A stretch of DNA of 64,000 nucleotides from Amycolatopsis rubida (GTDB lineage Bacteria; Actinomycetota; Actinomycetes; Mycobacteriales; Pseudonocardiaceae). Location: positions 1 to 64,000 of the forward strand of contig NZ_FOWC01000012.1 in NCBI RefSeq assembly GCF_900115345.1, written 5' to 3'. Positions within the stretch are counted from its first letter, which is position 1, and each line of letters opens with the position of its first letter. The notes under the pieces are model-generated. The model was given only the letters and a program-made list of their open reading frames with translations, was not told the origin of the DNA and did no database searches. Below, piece by piece: positions 1-9,698 of this stretch. Both the position numbers and the translations under genes were made by a program.

Positions 1-115
1 GATCTTGAGTTGTCCTCACAAACACCCATGATCACGCGGTGGCCGCACCCATCTCACCAACCCCCTCCAGCAAGATCACGAACTACAGCTGGAGTATTAG
101 AACCGCGATCGCCAC

Positions 116-3100
116 TCACGAGTCCACCGGCGTGATGTGCCGCAGCCGACGCGGTCCGGTATCCGGCCGCGTCGGCGGTGCGCCCACCACCAGCCGCGCG
201 TTGGCGACAAACGCCCCGTCCGGCGACGCGAGGATCGGGTCCAACGTCAACGACCGCACCTCCGGGTTGTCCTCCGCGAGCGCCGCGACGCGCAACACCA
301 TGTCCTGCAACGCCGCGAGGTCCGCAGGCTCGTCACCGCGATACCCGGTCAACAAGGGCGACGTACGCGGCTCCCGGATCAGCGTCGCCGCGTCAACGTC
401 CGTCAACGGCACCGCCCGGTACGCGCGGTCCCCAAGCAGCGTGCTGACCAACCCGGACAGCCCGAACGACACCAGCGTGCCGAACGACGGGTCGTCCTGC
501 AGCCCAATGGCGCACGACAGCCCCTTCGGTGCCATCTGTTGCACGTACACGTCTTCGTCGCCGGACACCGCGCACAGGTCCCGGTACGCGACACGTACGG
601 ACTCTTCGGACATCAAGTCAAGCCGTACGCCGGCGAAGTCCGGCCGTCCGCGCAACCGCTCGTCGACCGCTTTGAGCGTGACCGGATACCCAAGCTCAGC
701 CGCCGCGGCCACTGCCTTGCTTTCACTGGCCGCCACCCGGAACGGCACCACGTCCACGCCGTAACAACTGAGCAACCGCACCACGTCGTCGTCAGACAGC
801 AACGTCGAACTGCCGTCCTCCGGCACCAGCTCGCGCACGATCTCCTGCGCCTGCTCGACATGCAGACCACTAGGCCGCACCAACGTCCCCTGCGGCCGCT
901 GCCGCCACGCGGCATACCGCACCACGCGTGCCAACGCGTTCACCGCACGCTCCGGACTCGAATACGACGGAATCGACCCACGCGTCGGCACGCCGTCGTC
1001 GGAAAGCACCGCCAACTCATGCGGCACGCCTTCCGCAGCGAGGAACGTCGAGACGATCGGCTTCGACTGCTTCATCTCCGACACCGCTTCGCGCAACGCT
1101 CGCGCGTACGCAGCCCCAGGAATCGCCACCGGCGGTGCGAAGACTGCGATCAACGCGTCGGTGTCGGGCGAATCCAACGCCTCCCGCACCGCCGTCGCGA
1201 ACTCGTCCGGCCCAGCCTGCGGCCCGATGTCCACCGGATCGAACGCGAGCCGCAGTCCCTCCGCACGGGCGGTATCGGCGGCCAGCAACCCGATCGCACT
1301 GGAGTTCCCGACAATCCCGATCCGCGGCCCCGCCGGCAGCGGCTGATGCGCGAACACGAGCGCTGTGTCGAACAACTGCGCCAGGGACTCCACGCGTACG
1401 ACGCCGGCCTGCTCGAACAACGCCTGCACACTGGCCTCGTCGACCTCCGCCGACGTCGCCGCGAGCTGCGGCCGCACCGCATGCCGCCCCGACTTCACCG
1501 CGACGATCGGCTTCGACCGCGCCAACCTGCGCGCCAGCCGCGCGAACTTGCGCGGGTTGCCGAACGACTCCAGATACAGCAACACCAGATCGGTGTCCGG
1601 GTCGGTTTCCCAGTACTGCAACAGGTCATTGCCGGACACATCCGCCCGGTTGCCCGCCGACACGAACGTCGACAACCCCAGCCCGCGCGACCCCGCGTCG
1701 GCGAGAATCGCCGTCCCCAGCGCACCCGACTGGCAGAAGAACCCGGTCCGCCCACGCTTCGGCAACCGCGGCGCGAGCGTCGCATTGAGCCGAACGTCCT
1801 TCGCGGTATTCAACACGCCCAGCGCATTCGGCCCGACCACGCGCATCCCGTGCGCCCGCGCCTCGCCGACCAGCCGCAACTCCGCGTGCAACCCCAGCGG
1901 CCCCGACTCCGCGAACCCGCCGGACACGATCACCAGCGTCTTGACGCCCTTGGCCAGGCAAGCGTCCAGCACCGCCTCGACGGCCTCCGCCGGAACCGCC
2001 ACCAGCGCCAGATCAACCGGATCCGGAATATCCAGCACGGACGGATACGCCCGCACCCCGCGAACCGACCGATGCTCCGGATTGACCGGATACACCGCCC
2101 CCGCGAAGTCGGCCGCGAGCAGGTTCGCGAACGCGACATGCCCGACCTTGGTGGGATCGGCGGACGCCCCGATCACCGCGACCGTGCCGGGATGCAGCAA
2201 ATTGTGCACGCTCCGTGCTTCCGCGGCCTGCTCCCTCGATCGCGCGACCGCGAGCGATTCCTCCGTCGGGTCGATATCGAACTCGAGATGCAGCACGCCT
2301 TCCTCGATCGCGCGACTGACCTGGTAGCCCGCGTCACGAAACACGCGCACCATCGCCGCGTTCTCGCTCAGCACCTCGGCGACAAACCGCCGCAACCCGC
2401 ACTCCGACGCCGCCGCGGCGAGGTGCTCCAGCAGAATCGAGCCGAGCCCGCGCCCCTGATGCTTGTCGTCGACGACGAACGCGACCTCCGCCGAGGGCCC
2501 CTGATCGAGCCGCTCGTAACGCCCCACCGCGACCACGTCGTCCCCGAGCAAGGCCACGAACGCGACCCGATCGTGGTGGTCCACAGTGGAAAACCGCTCC
2601 AGATCCCGCGGCGGGATCCGGGGGTAGGCACCGAAATACCGGAAATACCGGGTGCGGTCGGACAGCCTGCCGTGCAGGGCCACAAGACCGTCGGCGTCGC
2701 TGGGCACGACGGGTCGCAAGTGGACAGTGCCGCCGTCGGAGAGGACTACGTCGGCTTCCCAGTCGCGGGGGTAGTCGTAGGGGTCGCGCTTCCCGCCCGC
2801 GGCGGGGCTCAGTGTCTCCCCCGACGCACTGCTTCGGTCTGCCGCGTCCGGCCTGGCTGCCGCAGAGTCGCCAGGTGCCGCCTTGCCGCCCGCCGCAACG
2901 GAACTCCCTGCGGAGCCAGACCGTGCCGACGCAGCGCCGCCCGCAGCCGGATCCGCGCCGGGCTCGCCCTGGGCCGGTCCATTCGGCGAACCGCTTTCTC
3001 TGTGCTTGCCCTCCGCAGCCGGTGCGGCCGCGCCGGAGGAAGAGCCGCTGGGCTTCGGCGTTCCGGCCGGGCTGGACCCGCTCGCCGGATAACGGGCGTC

Positions 3101-3313
3101 GCGCGCGGAAGTGCCACTGGGAGCCGGAGCATCAGGTCCGCCGGGAGCCGGAGCATCAGGTCCGCCGGACTCCGGCCCTCCAGCCGCGCTACGGGCGTCG
3201 CGCCCGGGATTCGGGGCATCGGTTCCGCCGGAACCGCTCGTCGGGCGAGTGCCGGGAGCGGGGTCGCCCGGACCGGGGTTGCCGGCGCCGGGGCGGCGAG
3301 GTTGGTCGGGCAT
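116..3313 (-). CDS. pat: GNAT lysine acetyltransferase fused to ADP-forming acyl-CoA synthetase-like domains (Pat-type)
   Basis: The product is about 1065 aa. Residues 1-175 are a Gly/Pro/Ala/Ser-rich, probably disordered tail. A GNAT domain follows at about 190-340, with the acetyl-CoA loop QGRGLG. From about 370 come a CoA-binding Rossmann domain (VAVIGASADPTKVG), succinyl-CoA-ligase-like domains and a C-terminal ATP-grasp region. This is the Pat/PatA family of protein acetyltransferases, which acetylate lysines of enzymes such as acetyl-CoA synthetase. Here the GNAT domain is N-terminal, the reverse of the enterobacterial order. I chose the ATG at 3313, two bases after the acuC stop, over a longer upstream reading. 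The catalytic residues of the synthetase half were not checked, and in Pat proteins that half usually senses acetyl-CoA. The tail contains a perfect 24-bp tandem duplication (3121-3168). Confidence 0.88.
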   Translation of the reverse strand: MPDQPRRPGAGNPGPGDPAPGTRPTSGSGGTDAPNPGRDARSAAGGPESGGPDAPAPGGPDAPAPSGTSARDARYPASGSSPAGTPKPSGSSSGAAAPAAEGKHRESGSPNGPAQGEPGADPAAGGAASARSGSAGSSVAAGGKAAPGDSAAARPDAADRSSASGETLSPAAGGKRDPYDYPRDWEADVVLSDGGTVHLRPVVPSDADGLVALHGRLSDRTRYFRYFGAYPRIPPRDLERFSTVDHHDRVAFVALLGDDVVAVGRYERLDQGPSAEVAFVVDDKHQGRGLGSILLEHLAAAASECGLRRFVAEVLSENAAMVRVFRDAGYQVSRAIEEGVLHLEFDIDPTEESLAVARSREQAAEARSVHNLLHPGTVAVIGASADPTKVGHVAFANLLAADFAGAVYPVNPEHRSVRGVRAYPSVLDIPDPVDLALVAVPAEAVEAVLDACLAKGVKTLVIVSGGFAESGPLGLHAELRLVGEARAHGMRVVGPNALGVLNTAKDVRLNATLAPRLPKRGRTGFFCQSGALGTAILADAGSRGLGLSTFVSAGNRADVSGNDLLQYWETDPDTDLVLLYLESFGNPRKFARLARRLARSKPIVAVKSGRHAVRPQLAATSAEVDEASVQALFEQAGVVRVESLAQLFDTALVFAHQPLPAGPRIGIVGNSSAIGLLAADTARAEGLRLAFDPVDIGPQAGPDEFATAVREALDSPDTDALIAVFAPPVAIPGAAYARALREAVSEMKQSKPIVSTFLAAEGVPHELAVLSDDGVPTRGSIPSYSSPERAVNALARVVRYAAWRQRPQGTLVRPSGLHVEQAQEIVRELVPEDGSSTLLSDDDVVRLLSCYGVDVVPFRVAASESKAVAAAAELGYPVTLKAVDERLRGRPDFAGVRLDLMSEESVRVAYRDLCAVSGDEDVYVQQMAPKGLSCAIGLQDDPSFGTLVSFGLSGLVSTLLGDRAYRAVPLTDVDAATLIREPRTSPLLTGYRGDEPADLAALQDMVLRVAALAEDNPEVRSLTLDPILASPDGAFVANARLVVGAPPTRPDTGPRRLRHITPVDS
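3121..3168. repeat. 24-bp perfect tandem duplication in the Pat tail
   Basis: Two identical 24-bp units (3121-3144 and 3145-3168) lie in frame inside the disordered N-terminal tail of the Pat-like protein. They duplicate eight residues, GGPDAPAP. The duplication looks recent because the copies have no differences. Confidence 0.9.
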
Positions 3314-3315
3314 GG

Positions 3316-4488
3316 TCAGTCCCTCGGATCGTCCGGGTCGAGGCCGTGCAGCGGGAAAATCGCGCGGCGGGTGTCGCGGATCGCGATGTCCACCGGGTCG
3401 TCGGCGTCGTCGCCCCACGGCTTGAAGGCGGTGTCCTTGCCGTCGGTCATCGCGGCGGGGAGGTCGGCGGCCGGGGCGGCGCGCTTGACCGTCGAAACCC
3501 AGCCGGGCGGCAGCGGCGTTTCCGGCGGGACGTCACGGTCCAGGACGGTGGCCATCAGGTGCGTCCACGAGCGCGGCACGACGCGGATCAGCTGGTATCC
3601 CCCGCCGCCGACGGCGAGCCAGCGGCCGTTCGCGTAGCGTTCGGCCAGGTCGCGCAGCGTGGAGTAGATGGTGCGGTGTCCGTCGACCGACAGCGACATG
3701 TCGGCCATCGGGTCTTCCTCGTGCGAGTCCACTCCGCACTGGGTGACCAGCAGCTGCGGCTGGAACTCTTGCAGCACAGCCGGAACCACCGCGTCGAACG
3801 CCCGCAGCCACCCGGGGTCCCGCGTATGCGGCGGCAGCGGGACGTTCACCGCCGTACCGGCTGCCTTGCCCTTGCCGACCTCGGCGGAGTAGCCGGTGCC
3901 AGGCCAGAGCGTGAAGGGGTGCTGGTGCAGCGAAACGGTGAGCACGCGCGGATCGTCGTAAAACGCGGCCTGGACGCCATCGCCGTGATGCACGTCGGTG
4001 TCGACGTACGCGATGCGGTCAAAGCCGTGGTCCAGCAGCCACGAGATGGCGATCGCGCAGTCGTTGTAGACGCAGAAACCGGACGCGTGATCGCGCATCG
4101 CGTGGTGCAGCCCGCCCGCGATGTTGACTGCCCGCCGGACCTCGCCGTCGGCGATCTTGCGCGCGGCGAGCAGCGTCGAGCCGACGACCAGCGCGGTCGC
4201 GTCGTGCATTCCGGGGAACACGGGGTTGTCGTCGGTCCCGAGCCCGTGCCCGACGTCCCACCCGACGTCCGGCGCTTCCCGCACGGCGGCCAGGTACTCG
4301 GGCACGTGCACGCGCAGCAGTTCCTCGTCGCCCGCCGCGGTGGGCACGAGCAGTTCGACGCCGTCGAGTACGCCCAGCTCAGTAGCGAGCCGCACAGTGA
4401 GGTCGAGCCGGACGGGGTTGAACGGATGCTGCCCGCCCAGGTCGTACTTCAGCAGCGACGGATCCCAGACAACTGCAGGCGACGACAT
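3316..4488 (-). CDS. acuC: AcuC-type histone deacetylase-fold protein deacetylase
   Basis: The product is a 390-aa class I/II HDAC-fold protein. It shows the tandem-histidine region (AGGLHHAMRDHASGF), the zinc ligands in YVDTDVHHGDGV, CGVDSHEEDP and a C-terminal GGGGYQ motif. AcuC proteins remove acetyl groups from lysines, classically from acetyl-CoA synthetase. The gene is immediately upstream of the Pat-like acetyltransferase on the same strand with only two bases between stop and start, so a writer and an eraser of acylation appear to be made from one mRNA. The start at 4488 (MSSPAVVWD) fits the family N-terminus better than an 18-residue longer reading. Confidence 0.9.
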   Translation of the reverse strand: MSSPAVVWDPSLLKYDLGGQHPFNPVRLDLTVRLATELGVLDGVELLVPTAAGDEELLRVHVPEYLAAVREAPDVGWDVGHGLGTDDNPVFPGMHDATALVVGSTLLAARKIADGEVRRAVNIAGGLHHAMRDHASGFCVYNDCAIAISWLLDHGFDRIAYVDTDVHHGDGVQAAFYDDPRVLTVSLHQHPFTLWPGTGYSAEVGKGKAAGTAVNVPLPPHTRDPGWLRAFDAVVPAVLQEFQPQLLVTQCGVDSHEEDPMADMSLSVDGHRTIYSTLRDLAERYANGRWLAVGGGGYQLIRVVPRSWTHLMATVLDRDVPPETPLPPGWVSTVKRAAPAADLPAAMTDGKDTAFKPWGDDADDPVDIAIRDTRRAIFPLHGLDPDDPRD

Positions 4489-4500
4489 GCACCGCACTGT

Positions 4501-4616
4501 ACTTCCCCACCGCGCGCGCAGCCGGGTTCCGCGACAAGGCAAGACTCAGCCGCACGTCACTTCCCCACCACGCGCCCAGCCGGGTTCCGCGACAAGGCAG
4601 GACTCAGCCGCGCGTC
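4501..4616. repeat. 58-bp tandem direct repeat at the 3' end of the DJ-1 gene
   Basis: Two 58-bp units (4501-4558 and 4559-4616) match at 54 of 58 positions. The second unit contains the last codons and the stop of the DJ-1-like gene at 4604. The first unit is therefore a displaced copy of that gene's 3' end plus flank, lying in the gap before acuC. Confidence 0.9.
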
Positions 4617-5317
4617 CAGACGACGCCGCGCGCTTCGTATTCGAGCATCTCCTCCAGCCCGGCCGCCGCGTCGGCGCCGAGTTCCCGTTTCGCCAGCCAC
4701 AAGGCTAGGTCCAGCCCGCTCGTGATGCCGCCTGAGGTAACCACGTCGCCGTCGTCGACCACGCGGGCTTTCTTGAGCAGGCCGCCCTGTTGGACGAGCG
4801 TGTCGGCCGCGCCGTGATGCGTCGTGCACGGACGTCCGCGCACCAGTCCGGCCGCACCGAGCAGCAGCGTCCCCGTGCAGAGCGACGCAAGGGTCAGCCC
4901 TTTGCGCGGCGCGGCCGCGAGCGCGTCCGGCAGCACCTTGCGGTCGATCTCCGCCCAGATGCCCGGACCTTTCCGTTTCGCGTAACCACCGCCCGGCACG
5001 ACGATGATGTCGGCGTCCTGCGGCGACCAGCCGCGCTCGACCTCCACCTTCGTCCCGTACGCCGCGCGCACGACGCCCGGCCCGTCCACGCACACGTACG
5101 AAACGTCCGTGTCGCGCTTAGCGTGCATGTCGGCCGCGGAGAACACCTCGTACGGACCGGCGAAGTCCTGCTCCTCGACGCCGTCGAACAACACGACCTG
5201 GACCCGCAACGGCCGACGCCCAGTCGTCTCCCCGGTCGTCGCCGCAGCCTCGGCGGGCAACGCCGCCATCGCCGCTCCGGCCGCCGCCGACCCGCGCAGG
5301 AATGTTCTTCGCTCCAT
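4604..5317 (-). CDS. Tat-exported DJ-1/PfpI family protein
   Basis: The product is 237 aa. It begins MERRTFLRG followed by an Ala-rich stretch ending at AEAAA, a twin-arginine signal that predicts export as a folded protein. The rest is a DJ-1/PfpI (class I amidotransferase-like) domain with the nucleophile elbow LASLCTGTLLLG (Cys147), a conserved acidic residue in DGVEEQDFAGP, and the CTTHH segment typical of the isonitrile hydratase/AraC-amidase-like branch. The substrate is unknown. The start at 5317 has GAGAGG upstream and gives an intact Tat signal. The gene lies 71 bp behind the rhodanese gene on the same strand, so co-transcription is possible. Confidence 0.83.
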   Translation of the reverse strand: MERRTFLRGSAAAGAAMAALPAEAAATTGETTGRRPLRVQVVLFDGVEEQDFAGPYEVFSAADMHAKRDTDVSYVCVDGPGVVRAAYGTKVEVERGWSPQDADIIVVPGGGYAKRKGPGIWAEIDRKVLPDALAAAPRKGLTLASLCTGTLLLGAAGLVRGRPCTTHHGAADTLVQQGGLLKKARVVDDGDVVTSGGITSGLDLALWLAKRELGADAAAGLEEMLEYEARGVVWTRG

Positions 5318-5388
5318 GAACGCCGCCTCTCGCCTGGAAAACCTTCCGGACGAGAAGTCGGTGTCCAGCGCGGAAAGTTCCGCCGGAT

Positions 5389-6228
5389 TCAGCCGCGTTC
5401 GGGACCGGTGGCCGCGGGACGCTCCGGATCGCGCGACCAGTGCGACCACGACCCCGCGTACAGCGCGGCCGGCTCCGGATGCCCGGCGACCTCCAGCGCG
5501 AGCACTACCGACGACGCCGTGACGCCCGAACCGCAGTAGGCGCCGACCGGAACCCCGTCAGCCAAGCCCAGCGACGCGAACCGCTCGGCAAGCTCGGACG
5601 GCGACTTCCAGCGCCCGTCCGCACCGGCATGCTCCGACGACGGCGCGCTGACCGCGCCCGGGATGTGCCCGGCCCGCGGGTCGACGGGCTCGGTCTCGCC
5701 GGTGTAGCGGACGTGCGCCCGCGCGTCGAACAGCACGCCTTCGCGCGCTAGCGCCGCCGCCTCGTCCGCCGACAGAACCGGCATCGCACCCGGCCGGACC
5801 TCGATGTCGCCCGGCTCCGGCGAAGGCACGTCAGTCGTCACTTCCCGCCCTCCGGCCAGCCACGCTGCGTAACCGCCGTCGAGCACCGCGACCTCCGGAT
5901 GGCCGACCCAGCGCAGCAGCCACCAGGCGCGCGCGGCGACCGAACCGTCGGCGTCGTCGTAGACGACCACCGGACGCCCGGCCCGGACCCCGGCTTTCCG
6001 CAGCTCACGCTGCAGCGCGGCCGGGTCGGGCAGCGGGTGGCGGCCGCCCTCGCCGGGCGGTGCGGCCAGCACCGTGTCGAGGTCGGCGAACACCGCGCCG
6101 GGCAGGTGTCCCTCCTGGTAGGACTCGGCACCCGGCGGTCCGCCGAGCCGCCAGCGGACATCCAGCACTACGGGACGGTCTCGGTCGGGGAACGCGGCGA
6201 GCTCCGCGGGCGAAATCAACGGTCGCAT
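5389..6228 (-). CDS. sseA: Two-domain rhodanese sulfurtransferase (SseA-like)
   Basis: The product is 279 aa with two tandem rhodanese domains, roughly 1-130 inactive and 145-275 catalytic. The active-site loop is YCGSGVTAS (Cys232), the CGSGVT type found in thiosulfate/3-mercaptopyruvate sulfurtransferases. These enzymes transfer sulfane sulfur from thiosulfate or mercaptopyruvate to thiophilic acceptors such as cyanide or thioredoxin. The protein has no signal peptide, so it is cytoplasmic. The ATG at 6228 (MRPLISPAEL) matches the usual family start; a 12-residue longer reading is less likely. The substrate preference cannot be fixed from sequence alone. Confidence 0.87.
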   Translation of the reverse strand: MRPLISPAELAAFPDRDRPVVLDVRWRLGGPPGAESYQEGHLPGAVFADLDTVLAAPPGEGGRHPLPDPAALQRELRKAGVRAGRPVVVYDDADGSVAARAWWLLRWVGHPEVAVLDGGYAAWLAGGREVTTDVPSPEPGDIEVRPGAMPVLSADEAAALAREGVLFDARAHVRYTGETEPVDPRAGHIPGAVSAPSSEHAGADGRWKSPSELAERFASLGLADGVPVGAYCGSGVTASSVVLALEVAGHPEPAALYAGSWSHWSRDPERPAATGPERG

Positions 6229-6364
6229 GGCCCCATCCTGCTGGTCCGGACGCGGTTCGCGCATCAGGGCAGGACTTTTCGCCGGGCCCGGGCCGTTACG
6301 CCGAGGCGAGCCGTCGCTGTCGGGGCGAACGACTACGATGAGCTACGCGGACGAAGGGGACAGC

Positions 6365-7056
6365 GTGAACGATCTCATCGACACCACCGAGATGTACCTG
6401 CGTACCATCTACGAGCTCGAAGAGGAAGGTGTCGTCCCGCTGCGGGCCCGGATCGCGGAGCGCCTGCAGCAGAGCGGGCCCACTGTGAGCCAGACCGTGG
6501 CCAGGATGGAGCGCGACGGCCTGGTCGTCGTCGCGGACGACCGGCACCTGCAGCTCACCGACCACGGCCACGACCTCGCCGTCGCGGTCATGCGCAAGCA
6601 CCGGCTCGCCGAGCGCCTCCTCGTCGACGTCATCGGCCTTGAGTGGGAGCACGTGCACAACGAAGCGTGCCGCTGGGAGCACGTGATGAGCGAGGCCGTC
6701 GAGCGCAAGCTGGTGAAGCTGCTCGACCACCCGACCACCTCGCCGTACGGCAACCCGATCCCGGGCCTCGACAAGCTCGGCGACGGCGATCCCGCGCCGC
6801 GCGCCGAGGACGGGCTGGTGCGCCTCGACGAGTTCGCCCGCACCGGCGGCGGCGAGGTGGAGATCCGCCGCATCGCCGAGCACGTGCAGCTCGACGAGTC
6901 GCTGCTCACCGAGCTGCGGACGGTCGGGATCGTGCCCGGCGGCCTCGTCACGGTGGGCAAGGCTTCCGGCGGAAGCGCCACCGTCGAGGTCAAGGGCACC
7001 GAAACCACGGCGCAGGTGTCCACCGCGGCGCTGCACGCCGTGCTGGCGCTCGCCAA

Positions 7057-7060
<4 letters not shown>
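6365..7060 (+). CDS. ideR: Iron-dependent transcriptional repressor IdeR/DtxR
   Basis: The product is 231 aa, the normal IdeR length. It has an N-terminal winged helix (residues 1-73), a metal-binding and dimerisation domain (74-140) and a C-terminal SH3-like domain. All the known DtxR/IdeR ligands are in place: Met10, Cys102, Glu105 and His106 for the primary site and His79, Glu83 and His98 for the ancillary site. It should bind Fe(II) and repress iron uptake genes. I chose the GTG at 6365 because it follows GAAGGGGACA and reproduces the family start (NDLIDTTEMYLRTIYELEEEG). The stop overlaps the galK start by GTGA, so galK is translationally coupled. Confidence 0.96.
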
Positions 7061-8241
<1,181 letters not shown>

Positions 8242-8331
8242 TTTCCGGAGCAACCCCCGGAGGGTCCGTCGCGTCGCACTGAGGGGAGACTGTGCCGCAG
8301 AGTCGCCGCCCCTCAGCAGAAAGGCCTTGAC

Positions 8332-9312
8332 GTGACGGACCAGCAAAGCCCCCTGAAGCTCATCGTGACGGGCGGCGCGGGGTACGTGGGCAGCGTGTGC
8401 GCCGCCCGCCTCATCGAAGCGGGTCACCAGGTCACCGTGGTGGACGACCTGTCGACCGGGCACGCGGACGCGGTTCACCCGCAGGCGCGCTTCGTCGAGG
8501 GCGACGCCGCCGAGATCGCCGCGGACCTGCTCGGCGAAGGTTTCGACGGCGTGCTGCACTTCGCCGCGAAGTCGCTGGTGGGCGAGTCGATGGCCGACCC
8601 GGCGAAGTACTGGGAAGGCAACGTGGTGACGTCGCTGCGGCTGCTGGAGGCGATGAAGAAGCACCGCACGCCGCGCCTGGTGTTCTCCTCCACCGCGGCG
8701 ACCTACGGCGAGCCCGACGTCTCGCCGATCCCGGAAACGGCCCCGACGCGGCCGACCAATACGTATGGCGCGTCGAAGCTCGCCATCGACCACGCGATCA
8801 CCAGCTTCGCCCGCGCCCACGGCCTCGCCGCGGTCAGCCTGCGCTACTTCAACGTGGCCGGCGCGTACGGCGCGTTCGGCGAACGGCACACCACCGAAAC
8901 CCATCTCATCCCTCTCGTTCTCGAGGTCGCGACCGGCGACCGCGACCACATCTCCATCTACGGCGACGACTACCCGACGCCCGACAAAACGGCCGTCCGC
9001 GACTACATCCACGTGGTCGACCTCGCCGACGCCCACCTCCTCGCCCTGCGCCACGCCGCCGCCGGCGAGCACCGCATCTACAACCTCGGCAGCGGCACCG
9101 GGTTCTCGGTGCTGGAGGTCGTGGAAGCCTGCCGCCGGGTCACCGGGCACGCGATCCCCGCCGAGGTGGCCCCGCGCCGCGCCGGCGACCCGTCGGTGCT
9201 GGTCGCGTCGAGCGACAAGGCCAACGGCGAACTCGGGTGGACGCCCAAGCTGACGGATCTCGACGGGATCGTGTCGGACGCCTGGCAGTTCACCCAGTCG
9301 CGTCGTTCCTGA
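8332..9312 (+). CDS. galE: UDP-glucose 4-epimerase
   Basis: The product is a 326-aa extended short-chain dehydrogenase. It has the NAD-binding motif TGGAGYVGS (residues 13-21), the catalytic serine in FSSTAATYGE and the YxxxK pair Tyr145/Lys149 (TYGASKL). It interconverts UDP-glucose and UDP-galactose, supplying the Leloir pathway and cell-envelope arabinogalactan precursors. The GTG start at 8332 is preceded by AGAAAGG. It is downstream of galK on the same strand and probably in the same transcript as ideR-galK. Confidence 0.95.
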   Translation: MTDQQSPLKLIVTGGAGYVGSVCAARLIEAGHQVTVVDDLSTGHADAVHPQARFVEGDAAEIAADLLGEGFDGVLHFAAKSLVGESMADPAKYWEGNVVTSLRLLEAMKKHRTPRLVFSSTAATYGEPDVSPIPETAPTRPTNTYGASKLAIDHAITSFARAHGLAAVSLRYFNVAGAYGAFGERHTTETHLIPLVLEVATGDRDHISIYGDDYPTPDKTAVRDYIHVVDLADAHLLALRHAAAGEHRIYNLGSGTGFSVLEVVEACRRVTGHAIPAEVAPRRAGDPSVLVASSDKANGELGWTPKLTDLDGIVSDAWQFTQSRRS

Positions 9313-9698
9313 CGGCGATTCCGGACCAGGCTCCGGACGTGGCCGGAGGCCGCGGGTCGGGTCCGGACGTGATTTCGCGCGGGGCAGGGATTCGGACGGG
9401 TCCCCGCCCCCGCATCGTGTGCGGCGAGCATCGTTCGGGCACCCCGAAGGTCCATTGAGGACTCGCCAGCGCGACGGCAGGGCGGGTGCCGCGGACGAAG
9501 TCCGGCTCGGGCACCGCGAATGGCGAAGTTCCGCTCGCGGACGACCGCCGCCCCGCACCGCACGCGACGGGCACCAGACCGAATACGGCTCAAGCAAGGC
9601 CATTCCGGCGCACAGCCAGGGCTTCGCCAGGAAACCTCATTCCGAGGAAACCACGGCTCACGTCCGCTCTCCGTCCGCGCTACCAGCTCCGGCGGCCG
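9313..9698. other. Convergent intergenic region without a recognisable gene
   Basis: This 386-bp stretch separates the convergent galE and DUF4192 genes. Short reading frames exist on both strands, but they have Arg/Pro/Ala-rich compositions typical of spurious frames in GC-rich DNA and no recognisable domain. A short direct repeat, TCCGGACGTG, occurs twice near 9330-9370. I see no T-tract terminator. Confidence 0.6.

Noticed and set aside
137..3637. A 1166-codon open frame on the plus strand opposite pat and acuC
   Set aside because: Its translation is Arg/His/Pro-rich without domains, the usual mirror frame of a GC-rich gene. The minus-strand protein has clear GNAT and ATP-grasp motifs.
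9290..9574. A 94-codon minus-strand frame in the galE-DUF4192 gap
   Set aside because: It overlaps the galE 3' end, has no ribosome-binding site or domain, and looks like chance coding.
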